Origin: Paraglaciecola polaris LMG 21857
GTDB lineage: Bacteria; Pseudomonadota; Gammaproteobacteria; Enterobacterales; Alteromonadaceae
NCBI RefSeq assembly: GCF_000315055.1
Contig: NZ_BAER01000039.1
Coordinates: 1-51,819 of the forward strand
DNA length: 51,819 nt
Direction: 5' to 3'
Both the position numbers and the translations under genes were made by a program. The notes under the pieces were generated by a model. It ran no database searches. It was not told where the DNA came from and saw nothing but the letters and a program-made list of their open reading frames with translations. Positions 30,374-39,523 of this stretch are shown here, one piece after another; the first letter of the stretch is position 1, and the number at the start of each line of letters is the position of its first letter.

Positions 30374-31135
30374 TCACGATTTCCATGGTTGGTTTTTAAG
30401 GTAAGGGCCAAAGCCATTCTCACCCAGCCAATAATCAAGTGTATTTTGCACGCCGTTACTGGTTAGCGTCGCACCTGACAAAGCATCCACTTCATAAGGG
30501 TCATTAGCTTTCGCTCCCTTAGTCACGTCGATAGCCACTTCGCCATTCTTATACAATTTCTTACCGTCCCACTTTGCTTTCCATTCAGGATTCTGAACTT
30601 CACCGCCAAGACCAGGAGTTTCTTTTTGATCGTAATAAACCAGCTCACGAACGGTGTTACCGTCAGAGTCAACAGCTAACATGGCATACATTAAGTTCCA
30701 TAAACCACTGCCGTTAATAGGTAACACAATACGCGTCACTTCACCGGCTGGGTTGGAAATTAAATATACACTTGCTACGTTAGGGCGACGTAAAATACCT
30801 GCAGTATCAGGCACAGGCTTGATACTTTCATCCGGATTACGTGCTGCTTTATACATATCGTAACCAGCGTCTTTCTCAACATACTGGCCCGTCGCCAAAT
30901 CTACGAACTTCTCTTGTACGCGATCTGCGTATGTAGCCGCGATTTGAGCTTTGCTTTGACCAGCTTCAAGTAAACCAGCTGATTCTAAGATATTGGTTTG
31001 CTTATCTAGCTTAGCGTTTGCTTCTTGCTGAGAGCGAAGACTTACGGCCGCCGTTGATACGATAACCGAGCAAACTAAACACACGGCGATAACAACGCCG
31101 ACCGTTTTGCCTAAAGTTTCTTTTTTAGCCGACAC
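30374..31135 (-). CDS. nqrC: Na+-NQR subunit C
   Basis: Membrane-anchored periplasmic subunit carrying covalent FMN. I start at GTG 31135 ([15 protein letters not shown]), because a GGAGG Shine-Dalgarno lies 7 bases upstream and the length becomes 253 aa, close to Vibrio NqrC. The longer open frame, beginning at 31204, would add 23 residues read from nqrB sequence. One membrane helix lies at residues 10-32. The flavinylation motif SGATLTS has the acceptor Thr223. The start lies inside the nqrB 3' end (11-base overlap), so translation is probably coupled. Confidence 0.96.
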   Translation of the reverse strand: MSAKKETLGKTVGVVIAVCLVCSVIVSTAAVSLRSQQEANAKLDKQTNILESAGLLEAGQSKAQIAATYADRVQEKFVDLATGQYVEKDAGYDMYKAARNPDESIKPVPDTAGILRRPNVASVYLISNPAGEVTRIVLPINGSGLWNLMYAMLAVDSDGNTVRELVYYDQKETPGLGGEVQNPEWKAKWDGKKLYKNGEVAIDVTKGAKANDPYEVDALSGATLTSNGVQNTLDYWLGENGFGPYLKNQPWKS

Positions 31136-32336
31136 GTGCCATCCTCCGTTTAATATTGCTTTGAGCGACGAAATAATCGAATAGTGGAGCCCATAAATTC
31201 GCAAACAAGATTGCCAACATCATACCTTCGGGGAAAGCAGGGTTTAGCACGCGAATCAAAACACACATCAAGCCAATTAAGAAACCGTAAGCCCATTTTG
31301 CGCTATTAGTGAACGATGCCGATACAGGATCTGTCGCCATAAAGAACATACCAAAGGCAAATCCCCCAGTAACCACATGCCAGTACCAAGGCATAGCAAA
31401 CATTGCGTTAGTATCACTGCCAATGACGTTAAGCAAGGTACTGAATACCGCGCCGCCTAGCAAAACACCTAACACGATACGCCATGAAGCAATACGCATA
31501 TAAATAATGAAGAGCCCACCTAACAAGATGGCTAGGGTCGATACTTCACCGACAGAGCCTTGAATGTTACCGAAGAAAGCATCCCACCAATCAGCGTTTA
31601 AGCTCCAATCGCTCACGTTACCCGCAGCAGCTTGACTTAACCAAGTTGCGCCAGAGAAACCGTCAGCCGCAGTCCAGATTGCGTCACCTGAAATTTGCGC
31701 AGGGTAAGCGAAGTACAAGAATGCTCGACCAGAAAGAGCCGGGTTCAGGAAGTTACGTCCAGTACCACCAAAGACTTCTTTGGCAATAACGACACCGAAG
31801 GTAATACCTAGTGCCACTTGCCATAAAGGAATAGTCGCAGGTAAGGTCAATGCAAACAGAACAGAGGTTACGAAGAAACCTTCATTCACTTCGTGCTTAC
31901 GCACTGAAGCAAAGAGTACTTCCCAAAAACCACCGACAATGAATGTCACGGCGTAAATAGGTATGAAGAAACATGCCCCATAAAGGAACATAGCCAATCC
32001 GCCTGTAGACTCAAGACCAATTTGGCCACCTAATGCAGTAAACAAGGTTGCTTGCCACATATCAGGCATCGATGCGCCTGCGTTAAGAATAACGCTATGC
32101 GCCTGTTGGCCTATGTTGTACATACCGTAGAACATAGCTGGGAACGTTGCGGCCCAAACCAAAATCATAATACGTTTTAAATCAATACTGTCACGTACGT
32201 GCGTACCGGTTTTATTAACTTTGCCTGGGGTATAAAAAATAGTCGCTGCTGCTTCATAAAGCGCATACCATTTTTCGTATTTACCGCCTGCTTCAAAGTT
32301 AGGTTCAATTTTCTCTAAATATGCTTTTAAACCCAT
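31125..32336 (-). CDS. nqrB: Na+-NQR subunit B
   Basis: The 403-aa membrane core that carries riboflavin and a covalent FMN and forms the quinone and sodium path. It begins [23 protein letters not shown]. The flavinylation motif is FSGATWLS with acceptor Thr231. About ten membrane helices are expected. The glycine pair in FIVGGFWEV (Gly135-Gly136) corresponds to the region implicated in korormicin/HQNO inhibitor binding in Vibrio. It begins 3 bases after nqrA. Confidence 0.98.
   Translation of the reverse strand: MGLKAYLEKIEPNFEAGGKYEKWYALYEAAATIFYTPGKVNKTGTHVRDSIDLKRIMILVWAATFPAMFYGMYNIGQQAHSVILNAGASMPDMWQATLFTALGGQIGLESTGGLAMFLYGACFFIPIYAVTFIVGGFWEVLFASVRKHEVNEGFFVTSVLFALTLPATIPLWQVALGITFGVVIAKEVFGGTGRNFLNPALSGRAFLYFAYPAQISGDAIWTAADGFSGATWLSQAAAGNVSDWSLNADWWDAFFGNIQGSVGEVSTLAILLGGLFIIYMRIASWRIVLGVLLGGAVFSTLLNVIGSDTNAMFAMPWYWHVVTGGFAFGMFFMATDPVSASFTNSAKWAYGFLIGLMCVLIRVLNPAFPEGMMLAILFANLWAPLFDYFVAQSNIKRRMARVG
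31143..31147 (-). promoter_or_regulatory. nqrC Shine-Dalgarno inside nqrB
   Basis: GGAGG on the minus strand, 7 bases before the GTG at 31135 and within the last codons of nqrB. It fixes the nqrC start. Confidence 0.85.
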
Positions 32337-32339
32337 GAG

Positions 32340-33680
32340 TTAACCCTCTTTCTCAATCTTGTCTAGACTCTCGCGCAAGATCGGCCCGTAGTTATATTTA
32401 CCAGGGCAAACATAGGTACAAAGCGCTAAATCTTCTTCGTCTAACTCCAAACAACCTAATGTTTGAGCGCTATCGGTGTCACCAGAAATCAAATCACGCA
32501 ACAACAAGGTTGGTAAAATGTCTAACGGCATAACACGCTCGTAGTTACCAATTGGCACCATAGAACGATCTGAACCATTAGTGGTTGTGGTCATGCTGAA
32601 CAATTTCTTTGGACTAAAGTGCGCTAGGTAGGCACGTGTCACTGAGTGCTGATTAGCACCTGGCTTGATCCAACCTAGGAATTCTTTTTCACGGCCTTCA
32701 TTAATAAGCGAAACTTGCACATGATAACGGCCAAGATAGCCGTGAACACCATGAGCATTGTTCCCTTGTAAAACAGACCCTGAAATAGCACGTACTTCGC
32801 CATCAGTCGCTTCACCTGAGATGATCTCACTCATATTGGCACCGAGTACCGTTTTAATAAGACGAGGATTTTTAACCGCTGGACCTGCTAACGAAACAAC
32901 GCGCTCGTTGTTAAGGGTGCCAGTGGTAAATAATGCACCGATAGCAATCACATCTTGATAGCCAACATGCCAAACCTTTTTGCCAACACCAACCGTATCC
33001 AAATGATGAATATGGGTGCCGACTAAGCCAGCAGGGTGAGGACCATCAAATTCGTTTACATCAACTTTGACGTCGCCCACGGCAACATTTGCACCCGGCG
33101 CTTTGCTAACAAACACTTTACCTTCGGTCAAACACGAAACAACGCGTAAACCATTGATAAAATCAGCACTGCGTTGAGCGATAATGACCGCTGGGTCGCC
33201 AGCAAGTGGATTAGTATCCATTGCGTTAACGAAAATTGAATGAGGCTTGCTATCCAATGCAGGGATTTTGCTATAAGGGCGTGTACGCAAGGCGGTCCAT
33301 AATCCAGATTCAACCAAATTATGTTGCACTTTGTCAGCCGCTATAGATGACAGCTCGGATTCGGCGTATTTGTCGAAAACCACTGCGTCATCGCCTTCCA
33401 CCTGAATAACCACGGATTGCAAAACACGTTTTGCCCCACGGTTAACTTCGACGACAGTACCAGAAGCAGGAGCAGTAAATTTCACGCCCAGATTCTTTTT
33501 GTCTTCGAACAGCATCTGGCCGCTCTGAACTTTATCACCAACCTGCACATGCATAGTTGGACGCATACCAATGTACTCTTCACCTAACACAGCAACCTTA
33601 GTAATCGCTGGGCCGTCATGAATTTGTTGTTCTGGCGCTCCCGAAATCGGAAGATCTAACCCTTTCTTGATTTTAATCAT
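32340..33680 (-). CDS. nqrA: Na+-NQR subunit A
   Basis: Cytoplasmic-side subunit that contributes to ubiquinone binding. I start at ATG 33680 ([18 protein letters not shown]), giving 446 aa as in Vibrio; the longer frame from 33716 adds 12 residues absent from the family. Features are [19 protein letters not shown] with a biotinyl/lipoyl-like fold, [11 protein letters not shown], and the C-terminal [16 protein letters not shown]. It is the first gene of the operon. No strong Shine-Dalgarno precedes the ATG. Confidence 0.97.
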   Translation of the reverse strand: MIKIKKGLDLPISGAPEQQIHDGPAITKVAVLGEEYIGMRPTMHVQVGDKVQSGQMLFEDKKNLGVKFTAPASGTVVEVNRGAKRVLQSVVIQVEGDDAVVFDKYAESELSSIAADKVQHNLVESGLWTALRTRPYSKIPALDSKPHSIFVNAMDTNPLAGDPAVIIAQRSADFINGLRVVSCLTEGKVFVSKAPGANVAVGDVKVDVNEFDGPHPAGLVGTHIHHLDTVGVGKKVWHVGYQDVIAIGALFTTGTLNNERVVSLAGPAVKNPRLIKTVLGANMSEIISGEATDGEVRAISGSVLQGNNAHGVHGYLGRYHVQVSLINEGREKEFLGWIKPGANQHSVTRAYLAHFSPKKLFSMTTTTNGSDRSMVPIGNYERVMPLDILPTLLLRDLISGDTDSAQTLGCLELDEEDLALCTYVCPGKYNYGPILRESLDKIEKEG

Positions 33681-33827
33681 ACGCAATAGCACTACTCTAA
33701 AGTCAATACACATCACGGTTAGCCTTTGAGCTACATGCCATCAATCAACATGACTTGCTGACAAAAAACCTATTCGTGATGAGTATTATTGATGTTATTT
33801 TGTAAATGTAATCGCCTAACTAAACCC

Positions 33828-33840
33828 GTGACTTTGTCAC
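33828..33840. promoter_or_regulatory. Inverted repeat upstream of the nqr operon
   Basis: GTGACTTTGTCAC is a perfect 5+3+5 inverted repeat about 150 bases upstream of nqrA. Its size and symmetry suit an operator, but I do not recognise the regulator. Confidence 0.4.
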
Positions 33841-34108
33841 TTCATAATTTTTAATCAGCCGCAGTATTTTTTCGTATTCGTTAGAAGAAATTAAACAGAC
33901 ATGAACTTTCCACTTAATCTAACTCCGGAATTTTAACATTATCCGAACCTGTTCTGCCATGCCAAATGTGCCTAAGCACAATTTTTTTAGTGTATTTTAT
34001 CGACATTATCCGCATCTTGTCCCAAGAGAGGATAAAAGCAACAATTCATTTACATTCAGCGCCGCAGTGCATGCGAATAGCTCTTATTTGCATCTATTCC
34101 TTGGATAC

Positions 34109-34134
34109 AAAAAACCGCCTACTAAAGGCGGTTT
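34109..34134 (-). terminator. fabV terminator
   Basis: Stem AAACCGCC/GGCGGTTT with a 7-base loop. On the minus strand six U follow. It lies 27 bases after the fabV stop. Confidence 0.9.
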
Positions 34135-34160
34135 CTTAACGGGTAAAGCGAGCAGGAAAA

Positions 34161-35348
34161 TTATTTCCAGTCGGCTAACGTATTTTGCTCTGTGTCGTAA
34201 TCCACACCTTCAATATCAAAACCAAAGAGTTTCAAAAACTCATGGTGATAACCGGCATAATCACTTAGCTCATGGAAATTTTCTTGAGTAACCTGATCCC
34301 ACAAGACCTTTATTTTTGCCTGTGTATCATCGTTGGTTTCTTTTCCGTCCATGCGTAAACGACCCATTTCATCCAATTCAGGGGATTCTGCGAACAGACG
34401 TTGTGTAAATAAGCCTTTAATTTGCTCAATACAACCTTCATGCGTGCCTTCCTCCTTCATCACTTTATAAATAAGTGAAATATATAAGGGCATAACTGGA
34501 ATCGCAGAACTCGCCTGGGTGACCAATGCTTTTAATGAAGAAACATAGGCTTCAACGTGTTTAGCCTTGTTTTTACTAACGATGGCCGCTGCCGCGCGAT
34601 CGAGATCTTCTTTCGCTTTACCTATCGTTGCCTGACCATAAATAGGCCACGTGAGCACTTTACCAATATAGGTATAGGCAGTCGTTTTACAGCCATCGGC
34701 GAGTAAATCTGCATCTGCCAAGGCTGCTAACCACAGTTCCCAATCCTCGCCACCCATGACTTTGATGGTTTGTGCAATTTCATCATCATTTGCAGGCTCG
34801 AGAGAAATATCATGGATACGATCTTTATCCGTATCATACGTTTTAGTGGTATACGCCTGCCCCACTGGCTTTAACGTAGATTTATAAACTTCGCCTGTTT
34901 CAGGATCTGTTCGTCTTGGTGATGCCAAACTGTAAATCACCAAATCAACCTGTCCCATTTCACGCTTAATGGTTTCAATAGCTTGGGCTTTAATTTCATT
35001 GGAAAATGCGTCGCCATTAATCGTCTCGGCAAACAAGCCTTTAGCCTTAGCTTGTTTATGAAACGCGGCAGTATTATACCAGCCAGCGGTTGCCGTTTTA
35101 CGTTCGCTTGGCGCCTTTTCAAAACACACACCTAACGTATTCGCCCCATACCCAAAGGCAGAAACGATGCGTGATGCTAAGCCGTAGCCCGTTGATGAAC
35201 CAATCACCAGCACGTTTTTAGGGCCTACACCTAAATCACCGTGAGACGTTACATATTCAATTTGCTGCGCAACACTTGCGGCACAACCGTCAGGGTGAGC
35301 ATTTGTACAAATAAAGCCACGGATCTTTGGCTTGATAACCATATTCAT
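34161..35348 (-). CDS. fabV: Enoyl-ACP/trans-2-enoyl-CoA reductase FabV
   Basis: NADH-dependent last step of the fatty acid elongation cycle. The 395-aa single-domain SDR-like protein carries the FabV start VIKPKIRGFICTNAHP, the cofactor loop VIGSSTGYGLASR at 48-60, and the FabV-type active site Tyr237-x8-Lys246 in IYGQATIGKAK. FabV enzymes of other bacteria are typically insensitive to triclosan. Two ATG codons are possible (35348 and 35342); AGGAAA is only a few bases before the first, so the second is also reasonable. It is a single-gene unit with its own terminator. Confidence 0.95.
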   Translation of the reverse strand: MNMVIKPKIRGFICTNAHPDGCAASVAQQIEYVTSHGDLGVGPKNVLVIGSSTGYGLASRIVSAFGYGANTLGVCFEKAPSERKTATAGWYNTAAFHKQAKAKGLFAETINGDAFSNEIKAQAIETIKREMGQVDLVIYSLASPRRTDPETGEVYKSTLKPVGQAYTTKTYDTDKDRIHDISLEPANDDEIAQTIKVMGGEDWELWLAALADADLLADGCKTTAYTYIGKVLTWPIYGQATIGKAKEDLDRAAAAIVSKNKAKHVEAYVSSLKALVTQASSAIPVMPLYISLIYKVMKEEGTHEGCIEQIKGLFTQRLFAESPELDEMGRLRMDGKETNDDTQAKIKVLWDQVTQENFHELSDYAGYHHEFLKLFGFDIEGVDYDTEQNTLADWK

Positions 35349-35434
35349 TTTTTCCTATAAAAAAAGCGATGTACATTGTAATTGCCCACAGCAATTAAAC
35401 AACTCTGAGCAGATCGTTTGGCACCTTAGTTCCA

Positions 35435-35605
35435 TTATTTATTTTTTAAAACAAGCCATACAGCGTGAATGACCCCAGGCAATACACCGCACAAGGTTAA
35501 CAATATATTGAGAAAAAAGTGAGCGCTGAGACCAACTTGCAACAATGCACCAAGTGGTGGGAAAAAAATAGCTAGCAGTAAATTTAGTGGATTAACCTTC
35601 TGCAT
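35435..35605 (-). CDS. Pmp3/YqaE-family small membrane protein
   Basis: A 56-aa peptide with two membrane helices (residues about 6-26 and 30-51), containing the family block IFFPPLGALLQVG and the second-helix GVLPGVIHAVWLV. I use ATG 35605 because GAGG lies 9 bases before it; the frame extends five codons upstream. The family (UPF0057) is linked to membrane potential and stress in yeast and plants; its role in bacteria is poorly defined. Confidence 0.88.
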   Translation of the reverse strand: MQKVNPLNLLLAIFFPPLGALLQVGLSAHFFLNILLTLCGVLPGVIHAVWLVLKNK

Positions 35606-35690
35606 TTTTATGGACCTCATAATGGTTTGTCGGGTACCGCAGGGTGCCCATACATCTATTATCCGTCATTTTTGTGGCATACACCCGAAA

Positions 35691-36005
35691 CTATAACTTA
35701 GACCCCCCCATACAATTAGGCGAATCTGGAGATTGTTCTTGCAGTTTAGTCCACTCTTGCTCTGTGTAAGTATGGATAGCTAACGCGTGAATATGATTTG
35801 CGAGCTCATCCGCTAACACTGCATTCACTGCGCGATGACGGCCAATTAAACGCTTGGTGGCAAATTCATCACTGACAATAACCACTTTAAAGTGGCTTTC
35901 AGAACCTTCAGGTACGTTGTGCATGAAACTCTCGTTACTCACATCCAAATGTGAAGGCGAAAAGCCAGCCTGTAATTTCTGTTCGATTATTTGTTGTACA
36001 GTCAT
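35691..36005 (-). CDS. BolA-family protein
   Basis: A 104-aa protein of the BolA/IbaG superfamily, regulators that partner with monothiol glutaredoxins in iron-sulfur handling. The conserved block is [12 protein letters not shown] followed by [26 protein letters not shown], close to E. coli BolA. The C-terminal tail ([13 protein letters not shown]) is variable in the family. It is on the same strand as the AlkB-like gene upstream, with a 46-base gap. Confidence 0.93.
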   Translation of the reverse strand: MTVQQIIEQKLQAGFSPSHLDVSNESFMHNVPEGSESHFKVVIVSDEFATKRLIGRHRAVNAVLADELANHIHALAIHTYTEQEWTKLQEQSPDSPNCMGGSKL

Positions 36006-36051
36006 ATTTTTTCCTAATTCATTTTTTTCAATTAAGGGTACCTAAAACCGT

Positions 36052-36684
36052 TTAGCCTTGTGGGTTTGGCGACACTAACCGAAAGGTTAGGTTAATCCGC
36101 TGTGCAAGCGACTTTTTGGTCTTCGCTAAGCTATGTAGCCAGAATTCTTGAGATCTGCCAGCCATAATCAGCAAACTACCATGCTCTAAGGGTAACCTAT
36201 GTCGCTCCCCGCTTACCCGATGCTTTAAATCAAAATTACGTACCTGTCCCAGACTTAAGGACGCGATTAACGGATAGCGACCCAATTCTGGCTCGTCATC
36301 ACTGTGCCAAGCCATACTGTCTTGTCCATCTCGATAACAATTAGCCAGCACCGAATTAAAACGTGTTTTGCTCACAGTTTCACAGCGTACTCGCAACTCA
36401 GCCAACTCCTCACTCCATGGATAGGGCTGCAAATTAAGTCCTGAGTACTGATAAAGTGCATCGGCGTCACCATACCAAGCTTGTAAACGCGGGATTTTAA
36501 CCTGTTTACCGTACATTTTGATATGATCCTGCCGCCAAGCTAAAGAAGTAAGCAAACGCGCAGAATAATAGTCTGCTTCTTGACTAGACAAAAAGTGGCG
36601 GAAATAACGAAAATCGCCGCCTGGTAAAGGTAAAATCTCAGGTTCGGTCGACACTGCCGAAGGGAATAAACTAGATTGTTGCAA
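36052..36684 (-). CDS. AlkB-like 2-oxoglutarate/Fe(II) dioxygenase
   Basis: A 210-aa protein resembling the ALKBH2/3 type of alkylation-repair dioxygenases, which remove methyl groups from N1-A and N3-C in nucleic acid. The iron triad is His127, Asp129 and His184 (HSDDE and WLHSL). Arg196 and Arg202 in QRINLTFR are positioned for 2-oxoglutarate. PRLQAWYGD around residue 65 is the typical substrate-side loop. It is divergent from rlmG with a gap of only 26 bases, so their promoters must overlap or lie in coding DNA. Confidence 0.9.
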   Translation of the reverse strand: MQQSSLFPSAVSTEPEILPLPGGDFRYFRHFLSSQEADYYSARLLTSLAWRQDHIKMYGKQVKIPRLQAWYGDADALYQYSGLNLQPYPWSEELAELRVRCETVSKTRFNSVLANCYRDGQDSMAWHSDDEPELGRYPLIASLSLGQVRNFDLKHRVSGERHRLPLEHGSLLIMAGRSQEFWLHSLAKTKKSLAQRINLTFRLVSPNPQG

Positions 36685-36710
36685 GCTAACACCAATATAT
36701 TAAGAATTTA

Positions 36711-37874
36711 ATGAAAACTGAACTCACGCTTTTAGACCATACATATCAATTATTGCGTTATCCAGTCGAAAATCAACATGTCAGTTGGCAAGCATGGGAC
36801 GCCGCGGACGAATATTTGATTGAATACGTAGAACAAAATACGGCAGCACGACTGAAGCTGAATATATCCATATATAACGACGACTTTGGTGCCCTAGGTG
36901 TATGGTTTTCTGCTTATTCACCGCTATGGATAAGTGACTCCTATGTTGCTCATAAAGCACTAACGCTGAACCTTGAACGTAATAATATCAGCAATGACAA
37001 GATTAAGATGCGCAACAGTTTGCATCAGCCTGATGTGAAACTGGATCTGGTGCTCATTAAACTTCCCAAGACGTTAGCCTTGTTAGAACAGCAACTGATT
37101 GATTTACAAAAGTGCATTACGCCACAAACAAAAATCATTGCATCAGGCAAGGCTAATGCCATTCAAAAGTCTACATTAGCGTTATTTGAAAAGCACTTAG
37201 GTATGACTACGACTTCTCTGGCGAAGAAAAAAGCGCGTCTAATATTCTGCCAATATGATGGGCTAAAAAGTAGTATTAGCCCCTACCCGACAAAATGGAA
37301 AACAGACAATCCTCAATTCACTATGCATAACCTTGCTAATGTATTTTCACGACAGCAATTAGACATAGGTGCCCGCGTGTTATTGGATAATTTACCTGAC
37401 GCTAACCATAAATGCGTGGTCGATTTAGGCTGCGGAAATGGCGTATTAGGACTGCATGTTCTCCATCAATCTCCAGAGGCACACCTAGTTTTTGTTGATG
37501 AGTCTTTTATGGCGATTGCCTCAACAAAACTCAATATTGAGCAAAATATGCCGGATAAACTGGCGCAATGTGAATTTATCGTAAGCAACTGTTTAGATGA
37601 ATATGGTCAAGCTAATCTAGATAATGACTCGAATGACAAGCACGTCGACATAGTACTGTGTAATCCCCCTTTTCATCAACAAAACACCATAACGGATCAT
37701 ATTGCCCTACAAATGTTCCGCGACAGCAAACGTATTCTCAAGCATGGCGGTGAACTACGAGTCGTTGGCAATCGACATTTAGATTATCCGCAAACGATTA
37801 AACGACTATTCGGTCATTACAAGGTACTTGCAAGTGATCGAAAATTCAGTATTTTATCCGCTATCAAGAAGTAG
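36711..37874 (+). CDS. rlmG: 23S rRNA (guanine-1835-N2)-methyltransferase
   Basis: A 387-aa RsmC/RlmG-type enzyme. The N-terminal half is a degenerate methyltransferase domain; the C-terminal half has the AdoMet motif VDLGCGNGVLGL and the catalytic NPPF motif (LCNPPFHQQ). Length and the CNPPFHQQ block favour RlmG over RsmC. It probably shares a transcript with the cyclophilin that begins 13 bases later. Confidence 0.9.
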   Translation: MKTELTLLDHTYQLLRYPVENQHVSWQAWDAADEYLIEYVEQNTAARLKLNISIYNDDFGALGVWFSAYSPLWISDSYVAHKALTLNLERNNISNDKIKMRNSLHQPDVKLDLVLIKLPKTLALLEQQLIDLQKCITPQTKIIASGKANAIQKSTLALFEKHLGMTTTSLAKKKARLIFCQYDGLKSSISPYPTKWKTDNPQFTMHNLANVFSRQQLDIGARVLLDNLPDANHKCVVDLGCGNGVLGLHVLHQSPEAHLVFVDESFMAIASTKLNIEQNMPDKLAQCEFIVSNCLDEYGQANLDNDSNDKHVDIVLCNPPFHQQNTITDHIALQMFRDSKRILKHGGELRVVGNRHLDYPQTIKRLFGHYKVLASDRKFSILSAIKK

Positions 37875-37887
37875 TCAGGAGCTTATA

Positions 37888-38484
37888 ATGTTACGTGCCT
37901 TATTTATTAGTATTTTTCTTATTAGTGCCCCAGTATTGGCGAAACAAAAAGATGACGGCAGCCAAATTCAAGCCGATAACTTTTACCCCAGAGTGAAAAT
38001 AGTCACCTCGATGGGTGACGTTACCCTTGAGTTAGACCGCTCCCGTGCGCCGATTGCCGTTAACAACTTCCTACGTTATGTAGACAAACGTAGTTATGAA
38101 GACACTATATTCCATCGAGTAGTGGCTGATTTTATTGTACAGGGAGGCGGGTATGATGTGGATTTCGCGGAAAAACCGTCCTTCCCAGATATCATTAACG
38201 AATCAGGTAATGGCTTAAAAAACGAAATGTATACCGTGGCCATGGCACGTCAGAAAGATCCTCATTCGTCAAATCGTCAGTTCTTTTTTAATATGAATGA
38301 CAACGTCAGTTTGGATCCGGGCCGTGACTGGGGATATACGGTGTTCGGTTACGTTGTTGAAGGTACAGAAGTACTTGATGCGATATCACAAGTAGAAACA
38401 GACTACGATACGACGTGGGGCTGGGCAGATGTACCCGTAGAACCGGTTATCATTAAGCGCGTCAGCGTATTACCGCCCGTTTAA
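37888..38484 (+). CDS. Periplasmic cyclophilin-type peptidyl-prolyl isomerase
   Basis: Catalyses proline isomerisation during folding of exported proteins. I use ATG 37888 (MLRALFISIFLISAPVLA), since AGGAGC lies just upstream and this yields a clear signal peptide; the longer frame from 37828 lies within rlmG. The product is 198 aa. Cyclophilin motifs are FHRVVADFIVQGGGY, MARQKDPHSSNRQFFFNM and GYTVFGYVVEGTEVLD. It is comparable to E. coli PpiA. It converges on the GNAT gene with only 4 bases between stops. Confidence 0.92.
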   Translation: MLRALFISIFLISAPVLAKQKDDGSQIQADNFYPRVKIVTSMGDVTLELDRSRAPIAVNNFLRYVDKRSYEDTIFHRVVADFIVQGGGYDVDFAEKPSFPDIINESGNGLKNEMYTVAMARQKDPHSSNRQFFFNMNDNVSLDPGRDWGYTVFGYVVEGTEVLDAISQVETDYDTTWGWADVPVEPVIIKRVSVLPPV

Positions 38485-38488
38485 TCGC

Positions 38489-39010
38489 TCATAATATTTT
38501 GCTAAATAAGTTGCTGGCTTCCGTTTGTTCACTTAACGATATTTTTCGCTCAAACTCGAAGCCAAGCTTTTTAAGCAACGCCATTGAAGGCTCGTTATCC
38601 AAAGCAGTTAGCGCAGCAACTTTGCTTAATCCGAGTATATTTTTCGCATAAGTCAACATTGCGTCACCGGCTTCAAATGCTATTCCTTGGCGATAAAACT
38701 CGGTGCAATAAGCAAAACCAAGATCCGGCACTGTTAGCATCGTTCGCTGTAACAATCCACAGATCCCCACTGGGACCTTATCTTCCTTTCGTTCAACCAA
38801 GTATAGACCGAAGCCATGGGCTCTAATCATGCTAAGCGGCCCCGAGTAAATATAATTTTTCGCGTCGTCCAGGGTGTGCACACCGCGATCCCCAATATAT
38901 TGCAACCAACCAGGCTCATTTAACAAACGTAGAATAAACTCTGCGTCCGCATCGTTTAACAATCTAAAACGCAATCTAGCGGTTTGTATACCAGAAAAAT
39001 GAAGGGACAC
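38489..39010 (-). CDS. GNAT-family N-acetyltransferase (RimJ/RimL-like)
   Basis: A probable acetyl-CoA-dependent acetyltransferase, 173 aa from the GTG at 39010. RLRFRLLNDADAEFILRLLNEPGWLQYIGD at the N-terminus and FYRQGIAFEAGDAMLTYAKN with MALLKKLGFEFE at the C-terminus fit the RimJ/RimL group. The longer frame from ATG 39073 overlaps the upstream gene by 62 bases and adds a Cys/Trp-rich stretch unlike the family, so I reject that start. The GTG lies one base after the upstream stop, suggesting re-initiation; no clear Shine-Dalgarno is visible. The substrate is unknown. Confidence 0.82.
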   Translation of the reverse strand: MSLHFSGIQTARLRFRLLNDADAEFILRLLNEPGWLQYIGDRGVHTLDDAKNYIYSGPLSMIRAHGFGLYLVERKEDKVPVGICGLLQRTMLTVPDLGFAYCTEFYRQGIAFEAGDAMLTYAKNILGLSKVAALTALDNEPSMALLKKLGFEFERKISLSEQTEASNLFSKIL

Positions 39011-39011
39011 G

Positions 39012-39458
39012 TTAAATACTGGCCGTAAAGAGTTGCAAATAAGCTGCCATGACAACCAACAACAACAAGACATAGTGCAATGCCACTGTGGGTCTCAATG
39101 CAGATTTTCCGTATTCCGCCACAAGTCCCAAAATGCCTGGGCGTGTTGCTGCCCATTGCAGATTAAATTGCATCGGGGATACATCTTGTTGGGGAAAGGA
39201 ACCGTCACTTGAGAATGTTGCTTCAAGGATCAATAAACGCGCTTCAATACGCCCTTGAAAGGTTTTCCAAACCGCCTCTTGCAGCCAAAAAACAGCGATA
39301 ATTGCGGCGACTAACAAACTAGACGCATGCAACAACAGCATAAAAGCGACAACACTAATGCAGACGAGTTTAATGGCACAAGCCAGTTTTTCGTAGCTAT
39401 CATACTGATTTTGAAGCGTGATCCATTCTTGTTCTTGCGCACTAAGGGCTGACGGCAT
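39012..39458 (-). CDS. Unknown small membrane protein
   Basis: A 148-aa protein that I do not recognise. A charged N-terminal helix (residues 1-26) precedes two closely spaced membrane spans at about 29-59, separated by a short turn. A polar, Arg/Gln-rich middle region contains PQQDVSPMQFNLQWAATRPGILG. A third span lies at 126-146. No catalytic motif is evident. Its stop abuts the GNAT start, so the two are probably co-transcribed. Confidence 0.7.
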   Translation of the reverse strand: MPSALSAQEQEWITLQNQYDSYEKLACAIKLVCISVVAFMLLLHASSLLVAAIIAVFWLQEAVWKTFQGRIEARLLILEATFSSDGSFPQQDVSPMQFNLQWAATRPGILGLVAEYGKSALRPTVALHYVLLLLVVMAAYLQLFTASI

Positions 39459-39523
39459 GGGTAATCTTACGTGGTAAAAAACACTGCTTATGTTAGGTAC
39501 TTACTTAACGAGAATCAAATTCT

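Larger units (their letters stand above)
33681..34160. other. 480-bp intergenic region upstream of nqrA
   Basis: No credible gene lies here. The region holds the fabV terminator at its right end, an inverted repeat at 33828-33840 and AT-rich sequence that must include the nqr promoter. A poor minus-strand candidate is TTACAT with TAATAC 17 bases later (around 33790-33820). A short plus-strand ORF from 33959 runs antisense into fabV and is not convincing. An unusually long nqr leader or a small RNA is possible. Confidence 0.5.

Noticed and set aside
33959-34291. Plus-strand 110-codon ORF upstream of nqrA
   Set aside because: It spans the fabV terminator and runs antisense into the fabV 3' end; no family resemblance or good RBS.
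39011-39073. N-terminal extension of the GNAT gene
   Set aside because: It overlaps the upstream gene and adds a Cys/Trp-rich stretch not seen in the family.
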